Source of the DNA: Chlamydia felis Fe/C-56
Lineage (GTDB): Bacteria; Chlamydiota; Chlamydiia; Chlamydiales; Chlamydiaceae
Direction of reading: 5' to 3'
NCBI RefSeq assembly: GCF_000009945.1
Contig: NC_007899.1
Location: forward strand, 1 to 64,000
Length of the DNA: 64,000 bases
Below, piece after piece: positions 55,130-64,000 of this stretch (position 1 is the stretch's first letter; the number at the start of each line of letters is the position of its first letter). Position numbers and translations under genes: made by a program. Below the pieces are notes generated by a model that saw only the letters and a program-made list of their open reading frames with translations, was not told where the DNA came from and did no database searches.

Positions 55130-56410
<1,281 letters not shown>

Positions 56411-56568
56411 TCAATCTCTTTTGTCAAGGGGTTGGATACTAGCTCCCCAGGATCAGCTTAACACGATAAATAGACTGATCGTATTATCAAATAAGGTTCC
56501 TCACAGAGAGAGCTTAAAGGCAATATTAGGTTCTGATTTTACAAAAAGCAAGTAGATTTGAGTAATGT

Positions 56569-58539
56569 TTATGAGAGATAAAGAAGTTGTTCTTTAGCAG
56601 CTTTCATTTTATCTCGATATTTTGCAGCTTCATCAAATCGAAATTCATGAGCTGCTTGCTGCATGAGATTTTCGTATTTTTTTATCAGTTTTTCTAATTC
56701 TTTTGTAGATAAGGGCATCTTCAGATTGTCTTGAGTTTCCTGTTTCCTTCCTTGAGGAATAGGGTTAGCAAGAATCGCTTTGATGATAGGTTGCGGAGTG
56801 ATATTGTGCGCTTTATTATACTCTAGCTGTATTTTTCGACGACGTTCTGTTTCTTTTAAGGTTTGTTCTATAGATTGTGTTTTTTGATCTGCGTAGAAAA
56901 TCACTTTCCCTTCTACGTTTCTAGCTGCTCTTCCACAAAACTGTATTAAGGAAGATGTGCTACGCAAAAAGCCTTCTTTATCCGCATCAAGAATAGCGAC
57001 TAAGGACACTTCGGGAAGATCCAATCCTTCGCGAAGTAGGTTTACGCCTATAAGTACATCGATATTTCCTAAACGTAAATCCGTAAGAATTCGCGTGCGT
57101 TCTGCAGTTTCTATGCCCGAATGTAAATAAGCGGCTGCAATATCTAATTCTGACAAGAAAGCTGCGATATCCTCAGCGAGTTTTTTAGTGATAGAGATGA
57201 CTAGAATCTTTTCTTGCGATTTAGATAAGCGTTTGCGGATTTCTTCAAGGAGATCATCTACCTGTCCCGTTGCAGGTCGGATTTCTGGGATAGGATCAGG
57301 AATACCTGTAGGCCGAATAATTTGTTCTACAACATGTCCGCGACTTTCGTTTAACTCCATCTCTCCTGGGGTTGCGGATACATAAATTACGTTATGGAAA
57401 TATTTTCTAGCTTCTTCGTAAGTCAGAGGACGGTTATCATAAGCTGAGGGGAGACGAAAACCGTACTCTACCAATGACTGCTTTCTAGATAGATCTCCAC
57501 GATACATAGCGCGCATTTGTGGTAGTGTTTGGTGAGACTCATCTATGACTAATAAAAAATCCTCGGGGAAATAATCTAAAAGGCATGCTGGAGGTGATCC
57601 TGGAGGCGTTTTTGTAAAGTGTCGGGAATAGTTTTCTATTCCTTTACAAAATCCTGTCTCTTTGATCATTTCGATATCATGAATCGTTCTCTGGAATAGT
57701 CTATCTTGTTCTATTGGGCGGTCGTGGAAGAATAACATGCGTTCTTCTAGTTCTTCTCGTATAGAACGGATTGCTTGTTCACGAACAGCTTCTGGTGTGA
57801 CGTAGTGTGATCCTGGATATATAATGACTGAGGCTACCGATTCCAAAGGCATCATGGTTAGGGGATCGTTGTATTCTATAGAAGTTAGTGTATCGTTAAA
57901 AAATGCTAAGCGAATAGCGCGGTCGCTTTCATAAGCGGGGAAAATGTCTATAACACTACCGCGTTCCCGGAATGTCGCGCGTTGCGCTACAGGAGAAGCT
58001 TGATAATTCATTTTTACAAGCTGAGAAGTAAGCAATGAACGCGGGTATTCCTTCTCTATTTCTAACTCTAAAGCCATAGAGGCATAGTTGTCTGGAGAAC
58101 CAATACCGTAAATACAGGATACAGAAGACACGATTAACGTATCTCTACGTTCTAAAATAGATCGCGTGGCAGATAAACGTAATTTATCGATTTCACTATT
58201 GATTAAGAGGCTTTTTTCTATGTAGGTATCATTACGAGCAATGTAGGCTTCAGGTTGATAGTAATCGTAGTAAGAGATGAAATACTCAACCGCATTGTTG
58301 GGGAAGAACTCTTTGAATTCTTGATACAGCTGAGCCGCTAGAGTTTTATTATGCGCCAATACCAATGTAGGACGATTGATATTGGCCACAACATTCGCAA
58401 TAGTAAATGTTTTCCCAGATCCTGTGGTGCCCAAAAGCACTTGGAACTGAGCTTGATTACGCACACCCTGAGTAAGCTTAGCGATGGCTGCTGGCTGATC
58501 GCCACAAGGAGCAAAATCAGCTCGTAATTCAAAAGTCAT
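56569..58539 (-). CDS. uvrB: Excinuclease ABC subunit B
   Basis: 656 residues; damage-verifying helicase of nucleotide excision repair. Walker A GTTGSGKT lies near 37-44. The beta-hairpin region [11 protein letters not shown] and [11 protein letters not shown] are present. Motif II is in [13 protein letters not shown], motifs V and VI in [13 protein letters not shown] and FCGRAARN. The C-terminal UVR domain that binds UvrC ([20 protein letters not shown]) is complete. It starts 13 bases after trpS. Confidence 0.98.
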   Translation of the reverse strand: MTFELRADFAPCGDQPAAIAKLTQGVRNQAQFQVLLGTTGSGKTFTIANVVANINRPTLVLAHNKTLAAQLYQEFKEFFPNNAVEYFISYYDYYQPEAYIARNDTYIEKSLLINSEIDKLRLSATRSILERRDTLIVSSVSCIYGIGSPDNYASMALELEIEKEYPRSLLTSQLVKMNYQASPVAQRATFRERGSVIDIFPAYESDRAIRLAFFNDTLTSIEYNDPLTMMPLESVASVIIYPGSHYVTPEAVREQAIRSIREELEERMLFFHDRPIEQDRLFQRTIHDIEMIKETGFCKGIENYSRHFTKTPPGSPPACLLDYFPEDFLLVIDESHQTLPQMRAMYRGDLSRKQSLVEYGFRLPSAYDNRPLTYEEARKYFHNVIYVSATPGEMELNESRGHVVEQIIRPTGIPDPIPEIRPATGQVDDLLEEIRKRLSKSQEKILVISITKKLAEDIAAFLSELDIAAAYLHSGIETAERTRILTDLRLGNIDVLIGVNLLREGLDLPEVSLVAILDADKEGFLRSTSSLIQFCGRAARNVEGKVIFYADQKTQSIEQTLKETERRRKIQLEYNKAHNITPQPIIKAILANPIPQGRKQETQDNLKMPLSTKELEKLIKKYENLMQQAAHEFRFDEAAKYRDKMKAAKEQLLYLS

Positions 58540-58552
58540 AGGCGTATGTGTT

Positions 58553-59590
58553 TTATGGCAACATGCGAGAACGCCATTTTTGGCTTAGCCTTAAGGTGTC
58601 ATGTACTTCTGCCATAGTTTCTTTGGCTATAGCGCGCATTTTTTCTGTCCCCAGTTGTAAAGCTTCATGAAGAACTTGAGGTTTTGCTAATAACTCTGCG
58701 CGTTTTTCTCTAAAAGGTTTTAAGAAAAGGATAAGCTCCTCAGCGAGGCGCGCCTTTACTTCAATGTCTTTTATACACCCTTGACGGTAACGCGTTTTAA
58801 ATTCTTCAACTTCTTCTTTATTAGGGTTGAAAATATCGTGGTAGATAAATAGGGGATTTCCTTCAACTTTTCCTGGTGTCGTGGCGTGAATCCGGTTTGG
58901 ATCGGTATACATTCTTTTGACTTTATCTTGGATTATCTCCGCATCATCAGAAAGGTATATCGCATTATTTGCAGATTTGCTCATTTTTCCTTGGCCATCA
59001 ATACCTACTAGAGAAGTGAGATCTCCTTGTAGAGTTTCTGGTTCCGGAAAGATCTCCCCGTATAGACGATTGAAATTGCGGGCAATATCACGCGTGAGCT
59101 CTACATGAGCTTCATTATCTTTTCCTACAGGAACCAGTTGAGCTTTGGCAAGAAGAATATCCGCACTTTGTAATACGGGATAACCTACTAATCCTAGAGA
59201 CAAGCCCCCCTCTTCTATAGAGGCATTTTTTGCCATTTCCTTAAGGCTAGGGAGCCCCATAATTCGATTAACCGAAATTAGCATGGAAAACAGCAGATGA
59301 AGCTCATAAATTTCGGGGATGGCCGACTGTAAGTAAATGGCAGATTTACTTGGATCTATCCCCACACTCAACCAGTCCGCAAGAACTTCGTAAATGTGAT
59401 TATCCACGTCAAGAACTTGTTCTTTACGTACCCTGGTTGTAAGAGTGTGAAGATCCGCAACGATGAAAAAACATTCGTAAGCAGGGTTATTCTGTAAATC
59501 CAAACGATTTTTAATAGAGCCGACCCAGTGTCCTAAATGTAGTTTCCCCGTTGGTCGGTCGCCGGTAAGCACGCGCTTTTTGTTATTCAT
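58553..59590 (-). CDS. trpS: Tryptophanyl-tRNA synthetase
   Basis: 345-residue class I synthetase. The HIGH motif is in [12 protein letters not shown] near 15-26, and the KMSKS motif in [20 protein letters not shown] and [15 protein letters not shown] are family segments. Trp supply matters because host interferon-gamma depletes tryptophan; in some chlamydiae trpS expression responds to it, but here trpS lies in a packed run without a trpR nearby. Confidence 0.97.
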   Translation of the reverse strand: MNNKKRVLTGDRPTGKLHLGHWVGSIKNRLDLQNNPAYECFFIVADLHTLTTRVRKEQVLDVDNHIYEVLADWLSVGIDPSKSAIYLQSAIPEIYELHLLFSMLISVNRIMGLPSLKEMAKNASIEEGGLSLGLVGYPVLQSADILLAKAQLVPVGKDNEAHVELTRDIARNFNRLYGEIFPEPETLQGDLTSLVGIDGQGKMSKSANNAIYLSDDAEIIQDKVKRMYTDPNRIHATTPGKVEGNPLFIYHDIFNPNKEEVEEFKTRYRQGCIKDIEVKARLAEELILFLKPFREKRAELLAKPQVLHEALQLGTEKMRAIAKETMAEVHDTLRLSQKWRSRMLP

Positions 59591-59602
59591 AATGTTTTTA
59601 TT

Positions 59603-60157
59603 TTACTGACAAGATTTCTCAAGTTCTTCGAAATGATTCTTTAAGGATATTATATCTTCCTGAATTTCTCGGAGATTTTTCTCGCCTATAGGATTTTTTT
59701 GTGCTTCCAAAAGTCTTGCTAGTAAGTGACGAATCAAATGGCAAGTGTTTTGAACATCTGTCATTAATAGGAATTCTTGACCGTCTACTCTAGATAAACG
59801 ATTTAAAAATACGCAGCGCTCTTGTTGAGAGAGCATGTCTGATGTAATGAAATTAATGAACTCACCACGCTCGTGAACATCCTTAGCAACGCGAATAAGC
59901 ATCATGAATTCAGTAATTAAACTTTTGGATGCTTGTTTTTGTTCAGCGGGAAGATCGTGGATAAGTTTGCCGTTGATGAGCATTTCAAAAAAGAAATTCG
60001 CGATTTCTTGTTGGCCATTAGAGCAGTTAAAAACAACATTTTGAAACTCTCGGAATGTGGTGTAGCCAATAGCTGTGGCGAAAATTCTTTTTAAATTTCC
60101 TTCAAGAATAAGAAAAACATTGTCTTCTAGTTCTAGTGTTTTTGATTGTGCTGCCAT
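59603..60157 (-). CDS. Conserved chlamydial protein CT584-like, type III secretion-associated candidate
   Basis: 184 residues, mostly helical, without signal or membrane segment, ending in a coiled-coil-like helix (NLREIQEDIISLKNHFEEL). The homologue CT584 forms oligomers and has been proposed as a needle-tip or other type III secretion component; this is debated. It lies 2 bases after the CT583-like gene and 12 bases before trpS, in the packed minus-strand run. The sequence itself gives no catalytic motif. Confidence 0.8.
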   Translation of the reverse strand: MAAQSKTLELEDNVFLILEGNLKRIFATAIGYTTFREFQNVVFNCSNGQQEIANFFFEMLINGKLIHDLPAEQKQASKSLITEFMMLIRVAKDVHERGEFINFITSDMLSQQERCVFLNRLSRVDGQEFLLMTDVQNTCHLIRHLLARLLEAQKNPIGEKNLREIQEDIISLKNHFEELEKSCQ

Positions 60158-60159
60158 AT

Positions 60160-60912
60160 TTAGACCTTTGTATTTGGAATGAAATTACTTTTAACTTTTT
60201 GAAGCTTTTTTATCAATTTTTCAAGGGCAGCATGATCCTCTGGAGATAATTCTGAGCACTTTTTTAGTAATTGCGAGCCTTTAGAAAGAAAGGCAAGTGC
60301 TTGTTTTGCTAGGCATGTCTGACGACGATCGGTAGAAATTAAAGGAAATTCTCTTCTGATAATATCTAAGATCTCTCCTTTGCTTTCTCCACGGTAATTA
60401 CGGATAATAGCTTCTTTTTTTTCTTGAGGCCCTTGTCGAGAAGCTAACGTATAGATCGCCTGTCTTGGCATTTTTTCTGCTTCTATTTTCAAGGGCTCAG
60501 GAAGAGTGGAAAATAGCTCGTAATATACGAGGAAATTATAGGGGGTTTGACGGTTGCCGTAGGTAATTAGCAGCCAGGCTGAAAATGCACCCTCACGGTA
60601 GGTTTTTAATAGATCCCGCACTTTTTTTATACGTTCACCATGTAAAAGCACGGCTTGGTGGTGGATTTGTTTAATTTGCGCGGATAGGTGACAGAGATTT
60701 TTGAAATCTTCCTCAGAAATCTGTTCGTCAAACGTATAGTGTTGTAAAAGCTGACGGAACTTTTCTTCTTCGTTTAGGGATAATTTTACATCGGAAAATC
60801 TGCTTAAGAAAGGGGAGAGCTCTCCTTCCATACGCTTTCGTGTTAGCGTTTCCATTTTATCTTGGGTATTTTTCTTGAAACGGTTTTCTAACAACGTTTT
60901 TAAATTTCCCAT
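60160..60912 (-). CDS. Chromosomal Pgp6-like protein (CT583-like)
   Basis: 250 residues, soluble, basic and helical. It follows the ParA gene exactly as pgp6 follows pgp5 on the chlamydial plasmid, and its homologue CT583 is described as a chromosomal paralogue of Pgp6. The segment QGPQEKKEAIIRNYRG is Lys/Arg-rich and could contact nucleic acid. Function is unknown. It is 4 bases after the ParA gene and 2 bases before the CT584-like gene. Confidence 0.8.
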   Translation of the reverse strand: MGNLKTLLENRFKKNTQDKMETLTRKRMEGELSPFLSRFSDVKLSLNEEEKFRQLLQHYTFDEQISEEDFKNLCHLSAQIKQIHHQAVLLHGERIKKVRDLLKTYREGAFSAWLLITYGNRQTPYNFLVYYELFSTLPEPLKIEAEKMPRQAIYTLASRQGPQEKKEAIIRNYRGESKGEILDIIRREFPLISTDRRQTCLAKQALAFLSKGSQLLKKCSELSPEDHAALEKLIKKLQKVKSNFIPNTKV

Positions 60913-60916
60913 AGGA

Positions 60917-61684
60917 TTACATATCCCTTAGTAAAATTAACAATTCTTTGGTTAGATTAAGGTAATCCTCAGAAGCTCTTGCTGAAGGTGCTGTAGAAAA
61001 TACGGGTTTCCCGTGAATGGCGGCTTCAGAAATCGTAATGTCTCTACGAATCTTTGTATTTAATAGCCTTCCAGGGAATGTTTTGTGAATCAGATCAGCA
61101 AAAGCCGCGTTGTTCTTTCCGCGACAGTTCCAGAAAGAGAGGGCAACCCCTAGAACACTCAGTGGATGGCGAGAAGAGATACCTTGAATAAATGATGAGA
61201 GTCTTTCCAGACCTTTAACACTGTAAAATTCAGGAGTGGCGCAAATTAAAGCATATTGTGCAGCAATTAATGCGGACTCTGTAAGCCAGCATAGCGATGG
61301 GGGCGTGTCGATAATTACATAATCGTAATTATTTTCTACGGAGGCCAAAATATGTTTTAGCCGTTCATGAGAATAACGATCTGCGGCTAAATTCCCTGAA
61401 ACTTCGACGCGCTCTAACCAAGTGTCTGCGGGAATTAAGTCTAATCCAGTGTCTTTGATGGGACGAATAACCTCATGAATATTTTTTTCTCCCTGAAGAA
61501 CAACAGCTAAGCTATCGTAACAATCAGGATCAAGACCCAGGCCCGAAGTAAGATTTGCTTGAGCATCAAAATCAATGAGAAGTACTCGAGCATTATGATA
61601 TTGTGCTAAAGCCGCTCCTAAATGCAGGGTTGTTGATGTTTTTGCTGTTCCACCTTTGAAGCTATTGACAGCGATGGTTTTCAT
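60917..61684 (-). CDS. ParA/MinD-type ATPase, chromosomal paralogue of plasmid Pgp5 (CT582-like)
   Basis: 255 residues. Deviant Walker A FKGGTAKTST at about 9-18 (the usual KGGVGKT has Ala for the second Gly). Walker A' is LLIDFDAQANLTSGLG, and Walker B YVIIDTPPSLC. These belong to ParA partition ATPases. No ParB follows; the next gene is Pgp6-like instead. On the plasmid the pair pgp5/pgp6 has this order. Possible roles are chromosome segregation or positioning of a complex. It starts 29 bases after thrS. Confidence 0.9.
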   Translation of the reverse strand: MKTIAVNSFKGGTAKTSTTLHLGAALAQYHNARVLLIDFDAQANLTSGLGLDPDCYDSLAVVLQGEKNIHEVIRPIKDTGLDLIPADTWLERVEVSGNLAADRYSHERLKHILASVENNYDYVIIDTPPSLCWLTESALIAAQYALICATPEFYSVKGLERLSSFIQGISSRHPLSVLGVALSFWNCRGKNNAAFADLIHKTFPGRLLNTKIRRDITISEAAIHGKPVFSTAPSARASEDYLNLTKELLILLRDM

Positions 61685-61713
61685 TGGAGATGTTTGTCCT
61701 TGGATCCGGGGTT

Positions 61714-63621
61714 CTACAATAGTGGAGTTAAACTCAAAGAGTTCTTTTCTTCAAGTATAGTATTTATGAATGTATCTATTGTCATGTTATTTAACACTCG
61801 GTTATCTCGGGTGCGTACGGCTAAAGTATTTTCCTCTATTTCTCGGTCTCCCAAGGTAACCATATAGTTTACTTGCATATTTTGCGCGTTGCGGATTTTT
61901 TTACTTACGGATTCATTAGAGTCGTCCACAGTAACTACAAAGCCTAATTGCTGCCACGCTGTAGCGAGTTCTTGAGCTCGAGGTTGATGTCGGTCTGCTA
62001 CAGTGATCAATCGTACATGTTCAGGGCTTAGCCATAGAGGGAATCTACCTTTGAAATGTTCTATAAGAATTCCTAAAAACCTTTCAATAGAACCAAACAA
62101 AGCTCGGTGTAACATAATAGGAGTGCTTTTTTCTCCTTGAGCATTGGTATATTCCAATTCGAAGCGTTCGGGTAAGAACATATCTAATTGAATGGTTCCA
62201 CATTGCCACGTACGCTGGATAGCATCCTTCACATGAATATCAATTTTCGGTCCGTAAAAAGCTCCGTCTCCAGGGTTGATAACGAAAGGAGTATTGGAAT
62301 TTATAAGAGCTCGCTCTAAGGCTGCTGTGGCTAAATCCCATAGTTCATCGCTTCCGATGGTTGCTTTTTCTGGTCGTGTGGATAGCTCTAGATGATACTC
62401 TAGTCCGAATGTGGAATATAGTTCAGAGACTAAATTTAAAATATTTAGGGTTTCCTCTTCTACTTGCTCTGGAGTAAGAAATACGTGGGCATCATCCTGG
62501 TGAAACGCGCGTACTCGCATAAGCCCCGAAAGAGCTCCAGAGATTTCATAACGATGCACGTGGCCAATTTCTGCGATTCTTAGAGGAAATTCCTTATAAC
62601 TATGTAGACGCGTCTTATAATATAACATGCATCCAGGACAGTTCATGGGCTTAATTGCATAGTCTTCTTCGTCTATCTTTAGAGTATACATATTTTCTTT
62701 GTAGTTGCTCCAATGACCGGAAACTTCCCAAAGACTACGATTCACAAGCTGAGGCGTGAGGATTTCCTTATAACCTGCAAGTTGGTGCAAACGTTTCCAA
62801 TATCCTATTAATGCATCCCAAATGATCATGCCGCGAGGATGGAAGAAGGGCATTCCTGCGGAACACTCCTGCTGGGAAAACAAATCGAGTTTTGTTCCTA
62901 AAACACGGTGATCGCGCTTTTTAGCTTCTTCTAGTTGATGTAGATGTTCTTTTAGTTCTTTTGTTGTAGGGAAAGATACTCCATAGATTCTTACTAAAGA
63001 TTCACGAGAAGGATCTCCTCTCCAATATGCTGCTGATGTGCGTAGGAGTTTAAAAGCTTTTACAGGAGCTGTTGAAGGAAGATGAGGACCTCGACAAAGA
63101 TCCATGAATTCCCCTTGAGAGTAGCAGGTAATATTTTCGTCTTCTGGGAATTCTTGAATGAGCTCTACTTTAAATGGGTTGCTTGCAAATTCTTGTAAAG
63201 CTTCCTGTTTATCATTAAATGTTTTTTTAGATATCTCGAATCGCTCTTTAGCTATTTGCTCCACCATGTTTTCAATAGCGGGGAAGTCGTCTTCGCTAAT
63301 GGAAAGATTGGCAAAATCATAGTAAAATCCTAGATCTATAACGGGACCTATTGTGGGAATAGCTTGGGGCCATAAGCGTAGTACAGCTTGGGCTAGCATA
63401 TGGGCAGAGGTGTGTAGAAAAATCTCTCGTCCTTCAGGATCTGTGAAGGTGACAAATTTTAAAACGTCTCCTTCGCTTAGGGTTGTGGATAGATCTTTAA
63501 TTTGATCATTTATGACAACGCCAGCAAAGTAATGAGAATTTTTTATTTTGCTCGCGAAATCAGCAGCAGTAGAGCCTGTTGGTAATTCAAAAGTTTCGTT
63601 GTCGCAAATTACGCGGATCAT
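61714..63621 (-). CDS. thrS: Threonyl-tRNA synthetase
   Basis: 635-residue class II synthetase. The TGS domain (about 1-62), editing domain (about 63-225, with [11 protein letters not shown] and the Cys of [13 protein letters not shown]), catalytic core with zinc-binding [10 protein letters not shown] and HQDDAHVF, motif 3 in [17 protein letters not shown], and a C-terminal anticodon domain. It is the first gene of the minus-strand run to uvrB and is divergent from the transporter gene at 63828. Confidence 0.98.
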   Translation of the reverse strand: MIRVICDNETFELPTGSTAADFASKIKNSHYFAGVVINDQIKDLSTTLSEGDVLKFVTFTDPEGREIFLHTSAHMLAQAVLRLWPQAIPTIGPVIDLGFYYDFANLSISEDDFPAIENMVEQIAKERFEISKKTFNDKQEALQEFASNPFKVELIQEFPEDENITCYSQGEFMDLCRGPHLPSTAPVKAFKLLRTSAAYWRGDPSRESLVRIYGVSFPTTKELKEHLHQLEEAKKRDHRVLGTKLDLFSQQECSAGMPFFHPRGMIIWDALIGYWKRLHQLAGYKEILTPQLVNRSLWEVSGHWSNYKENMYTLKIDEEDYAIKPMNCPGCMLYYKTRLHSYKEFPLRIAEIGHVHRYEISGALSGLMRVRAFHQDDAHVFLTPEQVEEETLNILNLVSELYSTFGLEYHLELSTRPEKATIGSDELWDLATAALERALINSNTPFVINPGDGAFYGPKIDIHVKDAIQRTWQCGTIQLDMFLPERFELEYTNAQGEKSTPIMLHRALFGSIERFLGILIEHFKGRFPLWLSPEHVRLITVADRHQPRAQELATAWQQLGFVVTVDDSNESVSKKIRNAQNMQVNYMVTLGDREIEENTLAVRTRDNRVLNNMTIDTFINTILEEKNSLSLTPLL

Positions 63622-63827
63622 TTTCTTTCCATCGAGAGTTTTTCTAAGTCTGTTATTGTAACGTTTTTCCGGATCAAAGCAAGGGAGTTTTCTTAAAAAT
63701 GTTTAGGATTCACAGAGAGGGGTAAAGGTTTTTTTAAGATGAGTTGATGGTAAAAGTATATTTGAGTTGGAGCCAAAATTTTATTCTTTTACAATAAGAG
63801 CTTTTCTATCCCAAATATCAATTCCTC

Positions 63828-64000
63828 ATGTCTATTTTTTTAGTATTTTTTACTGCATTTATTTGGTCTTCGTCTTTTTCTTTTAGCAAATTAGCTATGG
63901 AAGCGTCAGCTCCTCTATTTGTTACAGGGAGCCGTATGTTGATTGCCGGTTTAGTTTTTGCGGGGATAGTGTTGTGGAAAAAAGGGTCTTTGAAATTACC
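63828..64000 (+). CDS. DMT/EamA-family membrane transporter, partial (CT580-like, possible S-adenosylmethionine importer)
   Basis: Only the first 57 codons lie in the window; the gene continues beyond 64000. Two membrane helices are visible: FLVFFTAFIWSSSFSFSK (about 4-21) and a second from about 37-49. FTAFIWSSSFSFSK is the usual start of EamA transporters. Next to thrS, C. trachomatis has CT580, reported as the S-adenosylmethionine transporter; equivalence is inferred from position and this N-terminus. The 206 bases between it and thrS hold both promoters. Confidence 0.75.
   Translation, partial: MSIFLVFFTAFIWSSSFSFSKLAMEASAPLFVTGSRMLIAGLVFAGIVLWKKGSLKL

Overview
The window is chromosomal DNA from a member of the Chlamydiaceae. 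Nearly every gene can be matched, by content and local order, to the chlamydial core genome: the long ThyX, ChxR, sigma-66 RpoD, CADD, TopA fused to a SWIB domain, a divergent GroEL paralogue, SdhCAB, RsbU, and chromosomal copies of the plasmid proteins Pgp5 and Pgp6. The gene order fits the psittaci/abortus/felis/caviae/pneumoniae group better than C. trachomatis, as far as I recall that map. No insertion sequence, prophage, CRISPR array or rRNA was seen. CTnnn names below are C. trachomatis homologues assigned from memory of gene order and protein length, not from a search.

Region by region. 1-4.5 kb: an AT-rich leader that may border the replication origin, a tandem-domain ThyX, a small unknown gene, tRNA-Pro(GGG), a prenyl diphosphate synthase, a GlmU-like acyltransferase half-protein, and the atypical response regulator ChxR. 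4.7-9.3 kb: an exported or membrane-anchored unknown protein, RecD-type helicase, a putative inclusion membrane protein, and ribosomal protein S20. 9.6-16.3 kb: a coiled-coil membrane protein, sigma-66, and a tightly overlapping folate cluster: folX, fused folK-folP, folA, a CofE-like FolC substitute, and CADD, the self-sacrificing pABA synthase. 16.3-21.6 kb (minus strand): recA, then an operon of a PilM/GspL-like protein, a GspM/PilO-like protein, a MORN-repeat exported protein and 5-formyl-THF cyclo-ligase. 21.7-31.8 kb: YggT, Dus, TopA-SWIB, an HExxH membrane protein, sigma-54, UvrD, Ung, a small protein and RdgB.

32-40.7 kb: a NamZ-like (DUF1343) exported protein, GroEL2, tRNA-Arg(ACG), AhpC, an unknown gene, and a complete Tol-Pal operon (exbB, exbD, tolA-like, tolB, pal) ending in a LysM protein. 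40.8-47.7 kb: DsbD, TatD and succinate dehydrogenase sdhCAB. 47.7-55 kb: a 963-residue unknown protein with a papain-like Cys motif, a small two-helix Inc-like protein, and the sensor phosphatase RsbU with a degenerate paralogue. 55-64 kb (minus strand): enolase, uvrB, trpS, the CT584-CT583-ParA set and thrS in one packed run; the plus strand ends inside a DMT-family transporter gene.

How the genes fit together: folate synthesis, thymidylate synthesis (ThyX with DHFR) and 5-formyl-THF salvage form one-carbon metabolism with several non-standard enzymes. Sigma-66, sigma-54, ChxR and RsbU are transcription-control components of the developmental cycle. Tol-Pal, DsbD, the LysM protein and the NamZ-like protein belong to the cysteine-rich, peptidoglycan-poor envelope. 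The most promising little-described items are the CT646-CT647 pair (possible missing GspL/GspM of the chlamydial type II secretion system), the HExxH protein, the papain-like motif in CT590, the GroEL2 lacking ATPase aspartates, and the degenerate RsbU partner.
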